Of a DNA stretch of 38,984 nt, positions 25,312 through 33,257 are shown in pieces (position 1 is the stretch's first letter; every line of letters starts with the position of its first letter). The position numbers were made by a program, and so were the translations under genes. Origin of the DNA: Thermoprotei archaeon (GTDB taxonomy: Archaea > Thermoproteota > Thermoprotei_A > Sulfolobales > Acidilobaceae); NCBI GenBank assembly GCA_029335875.2, contig JARJMZ020000031.1, positions 1 to 38,984 of the forward strand, written 5' to 3'. The notes under the pieces are model-generated. The model was not told where the DNA came from, made no database searches, and saw only the letters and a program-made list of their open reading frames with translations.

Positions 25312-25869
25312 ATGGATCCAATAGAAAACCTCATGGCCGAGCATAGAGTCATAGAGAGAGCCCTTAAACTCATAGAGGAGTTAGCCTACAAGGTTTACAG
25401 TGGTGAAACTGTAGACGAGAGAGCCCTTCAAGAACTCATAAACTTCTTCAGGGAATTCGCGGATAAATGCCACCACGGGAAAGAGGAGACATCACTATTC
25501 CCAAGGCTCGAGTCGAGAGGAATCCCAAGGGAAGGAGGCCCTATAGGTGTCATGCTCGCAGAGCACGAGCTGGGGAGAAGCTATGTAAGAGCCCTAAAGG
25601 AATCTGTCGAGAAATACTACTCGGGAAAAAGGGAGGCAAAAGAGGACATAGTGGAGAACGCCTTAGCCTACGCGAGGCTGCTCAGAGAGCATATTTTTAA
25701 GGAGGATAACATTTTATTCAACATGGCTAGAGCTGTTCTAGACAGTGAAGACCTCAAAGAGCTCTCGGAAGAGTTCGAGCGTATAGAAGTTGAAAAACTC
25801 GGGAAAGGGAGGCATGAGGAGCTAATCTCGAAAATTGGTAAACTAGAAGCCGAGCTTAGATTGTTGTAA
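25312..25869 (+). CDS. Hemerythrin (HHE) domain protein
   Basis: Predicted di-iron four-helix protein of about 185 residues. Metal-ligand motifs are HRVIE (H11), HHGKEE (H54 or H55, E58), EHELGR (H85) and HIFKEDNILF (H127, E131), the full set expected for the fold. Related HHE proteins bind O2 or NO, or repair iron centres under nitrosative stress (YtfE/RIC), but which applies is not decided here. I chose ATG 25312 because GAGGGTGA lies about 6 bases upstream; TTG 25297, GTG 25303 and ATG 25306 are alternatives in the same frame. It lies between its probable regulator (divergent) and the NO reductase (69 bp downstream), and both it and the reductase carry the same palindromic operator. Confidence 0.88.
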   Translation: MDPIENLMAEHRVIERALKLIEELAYKVYSGETVDERALQELINFFREFADKCHHGKEETSLFPRLESRGIPREGGPIGVMLAEHELGRSYVRALKESVEKYYSGKREAKEDIVENALAYARLLREHIFKEDNILFNMARAVLDSEDLKELSEEFERIEVEKLGKGRHEELISKIGKLEAELRLL

Positions 25870-25906
25870 ATTAATATAGTCTACATGTTTAAATTGACAT
25901 AGCCTG

Positions 25907-25920
25907 CCTAAAATTTTAGG
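25907..25920. promoter_or_regulatory. Putative operator 2, CCTAAAATTTTAGG
   Basis: A perfect 14-bp palindrome upstream of the NO reductase gene. It ends 7-8 bases before the TATA-like CATAATAG (25928-25935), the same spacing as operator 1 to the hemerythrin TATA box, and matches operator 1 at 13 of 14 positions. Confidence 0.65.
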
Positions 25921-25973
25921 AACCCCACATAATAGTTTTGCTTAATATTACTCTAAGATATGGTGATATGGTG

Positions 25974-28160
25974 ATGCCAGCGGCTCGACAATCTAAATGG
26001 ACTCTATGGGTTTTAATAGCGGCAATATTCGTGTACGTAGCTTACTTCGCTATGGCCTACTACACGTTCACCCATATGCCCCCGATCCCTGAGGAGGTTG
26101 TAACCTCAAATGGTAGGTTGCTGTTTACGGGTGACGACATAGTTGAGGGTAAAATTCTAGCGCAAAAGTATGGCTTGCTCGATTATGGCAGCTTCCTAGG
26201 CTTCGGAGGCTACTTTGGAATGGATTATACAGCATATACCCTAGCGATAATAGCTAGGGAGGCGGGCTTAGAGCAGCCTATAAAGTTTGATGGAAACGCT
26301 GAGAAAGTCAGAGAGCTTTTGAAGGTGGAGTTCAACCCTAAGTATTCGTCGTTCCTAGATGGCCAGAAAGGTAGGGTTGTCGTTAGCGAAGAGTTTGGTA
26401 AAGGGTTTGACGCTGCCGTCAACTATTTTGCTAGCGTTTTTGGCCCTAGAGCTGCGGAGTTCGGCCTAAAACCTAACCTTATAACTGATAGGGAGGAAGT
26501 CAGAAAGATAGTAGCTTTCTTCACCTGGGGAGCGATGACGGGGTTAGCAGGGTATACTAATGGATTCCCCTACATGCCCGGGATCGTTGAGCCCGCGCTC
26601 GACGTAACTAAAGCCACGTGGGTGACCTTCTTCATACTACTACTTCTAATAATGCCTGTGGCAGGCTATATTATGGTCAAGCTTATAGACCTGTGGCACG
26701 AGCCTAGGATAAGTGTGAGCCTCCCACCCCCGGATAGGGCTCAAAGACTGGCTTTAATAGGCATCGCGCTCGCGCCAATACTTCTAGCCGTCCAAGGACT
26801 CCTAGGAGGCTATGTCATGCACCTCTACGTTGAAAGGGAATCCCTCTACGGCCTCCCACCCCTAACATGGATACTCCCCTTCAATGTAGCTAGAGCTTTC
26901 CACTACAACCTAGCAATACTATGGATCGTTCTCACTTGGGTTTCATTCGCGCTGTTCGCCCTACCCTATTTAGGGGTTAAGCTGGGCGCCAGGAAGGTCA
27001 CGTTAATTCTAGGAGCGACGGTGGTCACCGCTTTAGGCATAATCTTCGGGATTTGGGGTAGCTATCTTAGGCTAATCCCCGACCCCATATGGTTCATAGT
27101 AGGCTCTCAGGGGAGGCCTGTAATAAGCCAGGGAACCCTATGGCTTATCCTCGTCGCTGTCCTATCATGGTATTTAGCCTACCAGTTCTATAAGGCTTCC
27201 AAGGTCGGGCCTGAAGTTACGAGGCCGTTCTCCGGGATACTATCGATAGCGTTAGCAGGCATGGGTGTAGGGGCTCTAATTGGAGCCCTGCCCATAGTCA
27301 GGCCTTGGAGCCACTTTGTTGTTGACGAGTATTTCAGGTGGATAATTATACACGCTTTTGTTGAAGGGTTCTGGCCACCCATAGTTATAACCATACTAGT
27401 GCTCCTCCTAGTATTAACGGGGGTAGTGCCCCCGGCGTTAGGCCTAGCTGTTGCAGGCATAGATGCCGTCCTCGAGATAGCTACAGGCATGATAGGGACA
27501 GCCCACCATTACTACTGGGGAGGGCAGCCAACATTCTGGCTCTACACAGGTGCTGTTTTCAGCACTCTAGAGGCGATCCCGCTAGGCTTCCTAATAGCGT
27601 ACGCTGTGATCTTATGGGCTAGGGGTAAAGCTGGGGGCGAGCTCCAGAAGACTATAATAACATTCATATTAGTGGCCGCATTCGGCGGAGCTATAGGGGT
27701 TGTAGCTTTTGGCGCTGCCATGATAAACATGCCCGTGATCAACTATTACCTTCACGGGAGCCAGGGAACTATGGTTCACGCCCACCTCTCAATGCCCATA
27801 GCTTATGGCACCCCATCAATCCTTATGTGGGTGGTAGCCTTCTACCTCGCAGGAGCTTTTGGCGACGAGTGGCTTAGAAGATTAAGGTATGTGATAGTGG
27901 TTTACGCTATAGGCTTCTACCTTCAAGGGTTCCTATCCCTTGGCCCGCTCATGCTGAAACAATTTGACCTGATAACTAGCCAGGGATACTGGGCTGGTAA
28001 GATCATTGAGTCCCCGTGGGGAGGGCTGGGCATTTGGAGCATGCCTGATGCCCAGATGTTCGTATGGCTCAGACTTATAGGTGACATGGTTTCAGCGCTC
28101 GCCATACTAGTATTCCTGGTTGTTATTGTTACAAGGCTCCCCAGGGCCCTTAAAGGCTAG
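25974..28160 (+). CDS. norZ: Quinol-dependent nitric oxide reductase (qNOR, NorZ-like)
   Basis: Membrane enzyme reducing 2 NO to N2O, probably with menaquinol-type electrons. After one N-terminal helix comes an external domain of about 180 residues (VFTGDDI-like, YGSFLGFGGYFGMDYTAY) typical of qNOR, then about 12-13 helices. In numbering from a TTG at 25938: H322 in AFHYN (low-spin heme), H472 and E476 in IHAFVEGFW, HH at 523-524 in GTAHHYYWGG (FeB ligands), and H614/H616 in VHAHLS (hemes). The second conserved glutamate of cNOR (Glu215 in Pseudomonas NorB, HLWVEGVWE) is proline here (P480). ATG 25974 is preferred because GGTGAT lies 6 bases upstream. The 3' end overlaps the flippase gene by 4 bp, convergently. 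Confidence 0.92.
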   Translation: MPAARQSKWTLWVLIAAIFVYVAYFAMAYYTFTHMPPIPEEVVTSNGRLLFTGDDIVEGKILAQKYGLLDYGSFLGFGGYFGMDYTAYTLAIIAREAGLEQPIKFDGNAEKVRELLKVEFNPKYSSFLDGQKGRVVVSEEFGKGFDAAVNYFASVFGPRAAEFGLKPNLITDREEVRKIVAFFTWGAMTGLAGYTNGFPYMPGIVEPALDVTKATWVTFFILLLLIMPVAGYIMVKLIDLWHEPRISVSLPPPDRAQRLALIGIALAPILLAVQGLLGGYVMHLYVERESLYGLPPLTWILPFNVARAFHYNLAILWIVLTWVSFALFALPYLGVKLGARKVTLILGATVVTALGIIFGIWGSYLRLIPDPIWFIVGSQGRPVISQGTLWLILVAVLSWYLAYQFYKASKVGPEVTRPFSGILSIALAGMGVGALIGALPIVRPWSHFVVDEYFRWIIIHAFVEGFWPPIVITILVLLLVLTGVVPPALGLAVAGIDAVLEIATGMIGTAHHYYWGGQPTFWLYTGAVFSTLEAIPLGFLIAYAVILWARGKAGGELQKTIITFILVAAFGGAIGVVAFGAAMINMPVINYYLHGSQGTMVHAHLSMPIAYGTPSILMWVVAFYLAGAFGDEWLRRLRYVIVVYAIGFYLQGFLSLGPLMLKQFDLITSQGYWAGKIIESPWGGLGIWSMPDAQMFVWLRLIGDMVSALAILVFLVVIVTRLPRALKG

Positions 28161-29692
28161 CCTTCTCTCTCCTCCCTTAAGCCCCATATTTTTGCCGCTA
28201 CTTTAATATCCATGTTTATGAAGAAAGCTATTAGGATACCGAGTATTCCAGCTTTAGAGAGCGTTCTAGCTATCATGGCTAGCCTTTCTTCACCCACTAG
28301 TAATGGTATTAGTAGAGCTAGGGTTCCAGCGTATACCATGGGCGTTAGTGTCCATTTAAATATAATGTTGATGGGGGCTAGTATTAGTGGGGTCGCTGTC
28401 GTCAGAGCTATTACCGTGGGGGCTATCATTTTAATGTTCTCCCTCACGCCTACCGGCACCCCCATATCGCCCATTATTTTAAGGGCGTAAACAATTTTAA
28501 CCAGGCCCGTTACCAGGCCTGCCACAATGTAGCCCATGACACCCATGTTAAGGACGAGGATTACGTATGTTGGGAGGCTCACTATGGCCCCTAAAATCTC
28601 CACCCTCATTAGAGTCCTAGTAGCACCTATGGACGCCATGTACGGCCCTATAATGTATGAGCCTAGGGGTGCCAGGAATATTCCTAGGGCCATTATTGAA
28701 GTGTATACGGGCGACATGGAGTATTCGCCGCCATATAGTATTATTATGAGCGGCTGGGATACTACTATGACTCCGCCTGCGAGAGCCGGCATTATGAGCG
28801 AAGTGTATAAGGCCCCCTCTCTAGCCGCCACTCTAAGATCTTGGGGGCTCGAGAGGATCATGGGAAGACTGGATATTAGGCTTGCAGTTATGGCGCCCCC
28901 CACGGCCCCTAGGGGGGCCATGATGTTGTTTGCCACCCCCAGGTTTCCTATCTCCCAGTTGCTTGAAACCCTAACCATGAGCATGTAGTATAGTTGACTT
29001 AAAGGTATAGCTATAAGAGTTGGGAAGTAGAGGGGCAGAGAGTATGAGAGGAGCTCCCTTAAGGCATTGAGAGAAGGGCGGCTAAACTCCCCAATAGCCT
29101 TCAAGACTATTATGAGCCCTGTAACTGTCATGATACTCCAAGCCACCACGTGACCCATAAGAGCGCCCCAAACGCCGAAGCCTGCGAGGACAAGCACTAC
29201 AGCCACTACTATTCTTATTGCGGTTAAAACTATCTGGAAGAGCGAAGCGAAAGCGTAGAGTCCGAGCCCTATAGCTATCGAGTTAACGGTTGAACCTAAC
29301 ACTTCCATTAGCACGAAAGCCGAGAGGAGCCTAAGGTATCCCTCAACTTCAGGCCTACCTAGGAGAGCCGCCATTTGGGGGGCTAGTATTAGGAGGGTTG
29401 CCGAGGCTAGCACTGCTATGACTGTTTTGAACGCTAGCCCCGTGTAAACATATGTAGTTTTCCTAGGATCCTTCATTGAAGAGTAGCGTGTGAGAGCCGT
29501 CCCGAAGCCTAGATCGCTTAAAGCTATGAGTAGTGTAGGTATCACCATTGAAACGCTTATGAGCCCGTAGTTCTCCGGCCCCAGGGTTCTCGCTATAACT
29601 ATGCTCCCTATAGAAGCTAGCAATAGCGAGACTATAGATCCCAGCGTTAATAGTGTCGCTCCTCTTAAAACCCTATCTCCCACACTACTCAC
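28157..29692 (-). CDS. Polysaccharide flippase, Wzx/PST family
   Basis: Multi-pass membrane protein of 511 residues with about 12-14 hydrophobic segments, nearly all of the sequence being membrane-embedded. The N-terminal LRGATLLTLGSIVSLLLASIG...IARTLGPENYGLIS and the following DLGFGTALTRY are the signature of the oligosaccharide flippase (MATE-like, MOP superfamily) group. In archaea such proteins move lipid-linked glycans for S-layer N-glycosylation (family knowledge; substrate not shown). GTG start at 29692 overlaps the end of the small upstream ORF by 4 bp (GTGA). No glycosyltransferase is adjacent. Confidence 0.88.
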   Translation of the reverse strand: MSSVGDRVLRGATLLTLGSIVSLLLASIGSIVIARTLGPENYGLISVSMVIPTLLIALSDLGFGTALTRYSSMKDPRKTTYVYTGLAFKTVIAVLASATLLILAPQMAALLGRPEVEGYLRLLSAFVLMEVLGSTVNSIAIGLGLYAFASLFQIVLTAIRIVVAVVLVLAGFGVWGALMGHVVAWSIMTVTGLIIVLKAIGEFSRPSLNALRELLSYSLPLYFPTLIAIPLSQLYYMLMVRVSSNWEIGNLGVANNIMAPLGAVGGAITASLISSLPMILSSPQDLRVAAREGALYTSLIMPALAGGVIVVSQPLIIILYGGEYSMSPVYTSIMALGIFLAPLGSYIIGPYMASIGATRTLMRVEILGAIVSLPTYVILVLNMGVMGYIVAGLVTGLVKIVYALKIMGDMGVPVGVRENIKMIAPTVIALTTATPLILAPINIIFKWTLTPMVYAGTLALLIPLLVGEERLAMIARTLSKAGILGILIAFFINMDIKVAAKIWGLREEREG

Positions 29693-29889
29693 AGCATTCC
29701 CCTGCTAACATTACTTAACGATACCTCAATTAGCGGGGCCAGCCCTGCCCCTGGAGTCGCCGGCTCCAGCAGCGGGGCGTGGAATCTAGGGCTTACACAC
29801 GGGGAACCCCTCGCTGCACGGTATGCTAGGGGTACTCTAAATATTGACATGTGCTTGCGTGCGTCCACCCTCCTCACTATTAGAGGCAT
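29689..29889 (-). CDS. Small uncharacterised ORF coupled between rpiB-like and flippase genes
   Basis: 66 codons. It starts 5 bp after the rpiB-like stop and its stop codon overlaps the flippase start (GTGA), a layout typical of translated, coupled genes. The product is basic at the N-terminus (MPLIVRRVDARKHMSIFRV) and has no recognisable domain, membrane segment or homologue that I can name. It contains one cysteine (SPCVSP). It could instead be an accidental frame in a short gap. Confidence 0.45.
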   Translation of the reverse strand: MPLIVRRVDARKHMSIFRVPLAYRAARGSPCVSPRFHAPLLEPATPGAGLAPLIEVSLSNVSRGML

Positions 29890-29894
29890 AGTCC

Positions 29895-30350
29895 CTAGCC
29901 TCTTCCCATGTCGAGCTCCTTGAGGAACCTTATATTATCCTCCTCCGAGGGATCTATATTCTCTACGGAGAGCCACGAGTCTATTATCTCCCTGGCCACC
30001 TCCTCTGTGACCAGCCTCCCACTCATCGCCAATATGTTAGCGTCATTCCACAGCCTAGCCCCTCGTGCTGTCTGAGCATCGTTACAAAGAGCAGCTCTAA
30101 CGCCTCTAACCTTGTTGGCCGTTATGGAAACCCCTGTTCCAGTATAGCAAACTAGAATCCCCCAGTCAGCATCGCCTCTAGCCACCATACTAGCAGCCTC
30201 CACAGCAACTCTGGGCCACGGCTCCGGCTTCCCAGTCTTAACGGAGCCTAAAGGGGTGACCTCAAAGCCCTTCCTCTTCAAATACTCGACAGCAAACCTG
30301 GCAGCAGGATACACGTCATCAGACCCTACAACAACCCTTTTGCCAACCAA
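29895..30350 (-). CDS. rpiB: RpiB/LacA/LacB-family sugar-phosphate isomerase-like protein
   Basis: 151 residues with the Rossmann-like RpiB fold signature: VVGSDDVYPAARFAVEYL at the start, GILVCYTGTGVSITANKVRGVRAALCND in the middle and NDANILAMSGRLV. The catalytic cysteine position is occupied (C68 in VCYTGTG). However, two histidines used by E. coli RpiB are changed: GCDH/GSDH is GSDD here, and RQHNDxNVL is RLWNDANIL. Activity on ribose 5-phosphate is therefore uncertain, and a related sugar phosphate or loss of activity is possible. TTG start at 30350. Most archaea use RpiA for ribose 5-phosphate isomerisation. First gene of a three-gene minus-strand unit with the small ORF and flippase. 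Confidence 0.8.
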   Translation of the reverse strand: MVGKRVVVGSDDVYPAARFAVEYLKRKGFEVTPLGSVKTGKPEPWPRVAVEAASMVARGDADWGILVCYTGTGVSITANKVRGVRAALCNDAQTARGARLWNDANILAMSGRLVTEEVAREIIDSWLSVENIDPSEEDNIRFLKELDMGRG

Positions 30351-30389
30351 TGAAGAACCCCCCTCTAAACATAGTAGGATTATGGTGAG

Positions 30390-30403
30390 CCTTAAATACC
30401 CTA
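30390..30403 (-). promoter_or_regulatory. Predicted promoter of the rpiB-like gene
   Basis: GGTATTTAAGG on the minus strand is a TATA-like box about 40-50 bases before the TTG start at 30350, at the expected distance for a leader of about 20-25 bases. Confidence 0.45.
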
Positions 30404-30587
30404 TTCCACGCCTCGGCGAGCATCGTATCCTTTAAAACACAAGCTCCGCCATAAGGTTATAGCCATGTGAAACCTGACATGGCTGCAGCTGAATCCTAGA
30501 CTATAAGCTAGGTAAAAACATTAACAGGGTCCAAACTATTATGGGCGAGAAGGGGAGCTTGTGATCAGCGATCGAGTGGGAGGCGGT

Positions 30588-30868
30588 CGCCGGAACCCAA
30601 TATCATGGTGTTTTGGCTCTTTCCCATGGTTTTAGGCTCCAGCTTCCTCCTCCGGCCCGATCACGGCTCACGAGCTCGTTGGGGGCTTCATTGGCGGGCA
30701 CCAGGGGGCCGTCTCGCGCTTGCCCTTGACGACCTGTCATAGAGGCGGGCTTGCTGAAGTACATTGGAGGGGCCTTAAAGTTTAGCTCTAAATTCTCATA
30801 GTTCTCGAGTAATATTATGCTCTCACATGTTAACCAAAAACCTCAGAGATTTTACCCTTTTAGAGGAT
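30588..30868 (+). repeat. Structured intergenic repeat, copy R4
   Basis: The most diverged copy. It keeps GGAACCCAATATCATGG paired imperfectly with CCATGGTTTTAGG (about 30591-30651), the GCTTCATTGGCGGGCA block, GTCATAGAGGCGGGCTTGC, and AACCTCAGAGATTTTAC at about 30839-30855. Its right end (TTTTACCCTTTTAGAGG) is a degenerate terminal motif that touches the ubiA stop codon at 30860-30862. The left boundary is approximate. The remaining gap (30404-30587) shows nothing recognisable. Confidence 0.7.
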
Positions 30869-31747
30869 GGAGGAGGCTATTATGGCCATTACTAGGGTCA
30901 GGTCTGTTATTCTAGCTGTTTTGAAGGCTTTCCTCGCTGTCTTGTTGAGTTCCTCTTGGTTTCTAGTTTTTAGTGTTGTCGATATAAGTACGAGGGCTAG
31001 TGCGGGTATTAGAGCTATGGATGCTAGGGGTGTTAGGAGTTCCATGAGTATGGATAACACCAGGAATATTATTGTTGCCACTGCTATGGCGGTGGCGCCT
31101 GCCCACGCTCTGGGGCCTAGGAGGACCGGTAGGTGTTTCTTTCCCATGGCCTTATATCCTTCGGCTGGCGGTGTGTGGGCCACGTATAGTGAGTAGGCTG
31201 AGGTGAACCCGTAGATGGCGCCTACTATGAAAGCCTCGGGAGGCATTAAGCCTTTCACCGCGTAGACGCTCCCCGCGAAGACTAGGATCCCTTTTAACCA
31301 TACTATAGGCTCGCTTAGGCCCACTCTTGAAATCAAAACGCTATATGTGAATATCATGAGGACCCCTATGAAGACTAGTAGTAGGATTAAGAGCCCCCTG
31401 AGTAGCGTGAAATACACGCCTATTAATAAGGCGGGGACCGCGGTTATAGCGAATAAAGCTAGGGCTTCACCTGGCGATAGGAGATCCCCCACTAGGACTT
31501 TACCCGCTAAGGGGGTTCTAGGCGTCATGGGGCCGAGACCTTCCCTGTACTCCATGTAATCGTCTATGGCGTGAACGCTCATGTTAGCTAGTGTTACCCC
31601 AGCTAAGACTAGGGCTATGAGGGTCCACTCGAGGGGGGTTTGAGGGGGCCCTAGGTAGAAAGCGCCTCCGAGGGCTGCTAGTACTGTGGATAGTGTTAGT
31701 TTAGGCTTCAAAAGTTCCATGTAAATGTTCAGCTTACTCAATCCCAT
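30860..31747 (-). CDS. ubiA: UbiA-family prenyltransferase, divergent aspartate motifs
   Basis: Integral membrane protein of 295 residues with about eight hydrophobic segments. The first UbiA motif reads NMSVHAIDDYMEYREG (N55, D62, D63, E66, E69), so part of the usual ND-x2-D-x3-D is replaced by glutamates; TPRTPLAG then matches the downstream RPL-like element. The second aspartate motif, normally D-x3-D-x-x-GD before the AAGxxTLPVLLG block, reads SLYVAHTPPAEGYKAMGKKHLPVLLG, with none of the aspartates. It overlaps ubiD by 14 bp, which links it to quinone ring prenylation in this pathway (inference). Whether it is a working prenyltransferase is open. Confidence 0.8.
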   Translation of the reverse strand: MGLSKLNIYMELLKPKLTLSTVLAALGGAFYLGPPQTPLEWTLIALVLAGVTLANMSVHAIDDYMEYREGLGPMTPRTPLAGKVLVGDLLSPGEALALFAITAVPALLIGVYFTLLRGLLILLLVFIGVLMIFTYSVLISRVGLSEPIVWLKGILVFAGSVYAVKGLMPPEAFIVGAIYGFTSAYSLYVAHTPPAEGYKAMGKKHLPVLLGPRAWAGATAIAVATIIFLVLSILMELLTPLASIALIPALALVLISTTLKTRNQEELNKTARKAFKTARITDLTLVMAIIASSIL

Positions 31748-33179
31748 ACTCCCTCCACCTCGAATCTACGAGTTTCACAGTCTCCAAGTCCGGCTCTACT
31801 TCTTCAGGCCACTCTCTACCATAGTTTTCAACCTTAAACTTCCTGGTAGCATCTATGCCCAGCTTAGACCCGTAGCCTCCCTCCATAGCTGTGTGGTCTA
31901 GCTCGTCTGTCACAGCGTGGGGGACGACTAGGACATCCCTTTGGGGGTCGACGCAAGTGCTTATAGCGTATAGTACTTGGCCTAGGTCGTGGACGTTAAC
32001 GTCGCTGTCGACGATGATCATCACTTTAACCAGGGAGAAGAGGCCTAAACCCCAGAGGCCCATCATAACCTTCTTAGCGTGCCCCGGATAACGCTTCTTC
32101 ATAGACACTATAGCTATGCCCCCCGTGAAGAGCCCCTCCGGGGGTAGGTTTACATCTACGACTTCAGGCATGATCATTTTCATTAGTGGCAGGAATATCC
32201 TCTCCGCAGCCTTACCTATCCAAGCATCTTCAAGTATGGGCTTGCCCGTCACAGTGAAATAGTATATAGGGTTATCTCTATGGTATACTCTTTCAAGCCT
32301 TAGGAGGGGGTATTTAGCCTTAGGCGTGTAGTAGCCTGTGTGATCCCCGTAGGGCCCCTCGTCTACGAGGTTTTCAGTGTCAACCTCCCCCACATAGACA
32401 AGTTCAGAGTTAGCGGGTACGAAGACCCCGTCCAAGTCTACTATTTCGAGGGCGGAACCTCTAACTATGGATGCGAAGAGGAGCTTATCTATGGGGTAGG
32501 GCACTGGGAGAGCTCCTGTGAGCATTGTTCCAGGGTCCGAGCCTACAGCTATCGCGACCCTGATCTTCCTAGCTCCAGACTTTCTAGCTTTCATCCAGGC
32601 TAGGGCGCCCCTCTTGTGAACCTGCCAGTGCATCACAGCCCTGCTACCATCTATAATTTGAACCCTGTAAACGCCCATGTTGCTGACCCCTTTCTCAGGG
32701 TCTCTCGTGAGAACCAGCCCGTAAGTGATGTATCTCCCAGCATCCTTAGGCCATATGGTGGGGATGGGGGTTTTATTGAAGCCTTCAGACTCTATAACAT
32801 TATCTTCGAAAGCCCCCCGGCCCGTTTTTCTGGGCGTGTAGGCTCCAAGCTTAACAACGTCCACGAGCGCGTATAGTTTATCTGTTAAACCTATTGGCGG
32901 CGCGCCTGTCAGGGGTTTAATAAGCCTCTCCCCTACCTCTTCAAGGTTCTCTACCCCGAGAAGCTTTCTTATAGAATCAAGTGATCTGAAGAGGTTTGTC
33001 GCCATCCTCCACCCCGGGAACCCTTTAATATTCTCGAAGAGGAGAGTGGGCCCTCTACTATACATGACTCTCCTGGCGATCTCGGCAGTCTCGAGGGACG
33101 GGTTAACCTCTACCTTTATTCTTCTAAGCTCGCCGCGCTCCTCCACACTCTTTAGAGCTTCCCTTAGGTCCTTGAACAT
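31734..33179 (-). CDS. ubiD: UbiD-family (prFMN-dependent) decarboxylase
   Basis: 481 residues. UbiD blocks are visible: MFKDLREALKSVEERGELRRI at the start, RDPEKGVSNMGVYRVQI, MHWQVHKRG, the catalytic-acid segment VDEGPYGDHTGYYTP, and YHRDNPIYYFTVTGKPILEDAWIG. UbiD enzymes use prenylated FMN to decarboxylate aromatic acids; in archaea they are often paired with UbiA for menaquinone or similar quinone synthesis. ATG start at 33179 behind GAGGTGA. Transcribed divergently from the ABC transporter with 78 bp between. UbiX, which makes the cofactor, is not in the window. Confidence 0.92.
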   Translation of the reverse strand: MFKDLREALKSVEERGELRRIKVEVNPSLETAEIARRVMYSRGPTLLFENIKGFPGWRMATNLFRSLDSIRKLLGVENLEEVGERLIKPLTGAPPIGLTDKLYALVDVVKLGAYTPRKTGRGAFEDNVIESEGFNKTPIPTIWPKDAGRYITYGLVLTRDPEKGVSNMGVYRVQIIDGSRAVMHWQVHKRGALAWMKARKSGARKIRVAIAVGSDPGTMLTGALPVPYPIDKLLFASIVRGSALEIVDLDGVFVPANSELVYVGEVDTENLVDEGPYGDHTGYYTPKAKYPLLRLERVYHRDNPIYYFTVTGKPILEDAWIGKAAERIFLPLMKMIMPEVVDVNLPPEGLFTGGIAIVSMKKRYPGHAKKVMMGLWGLGLFSLVKVMIIVDSDVNVHDLGQVLYAISTCVDPQRDVLVVPHAVTDELDHTAMEGGYGSKLGIDATRKFKVENYGREWPEEVEPDLETVKLVDSRWREYGIE

Positions 33180-33257
33180 TTAAACTTCACCTCTACGGGG
33201 TCCTCGTATAAACGTGTTATTAATAAAGCTATTAAGCTCTTATTTAAAGCGTGCCGG

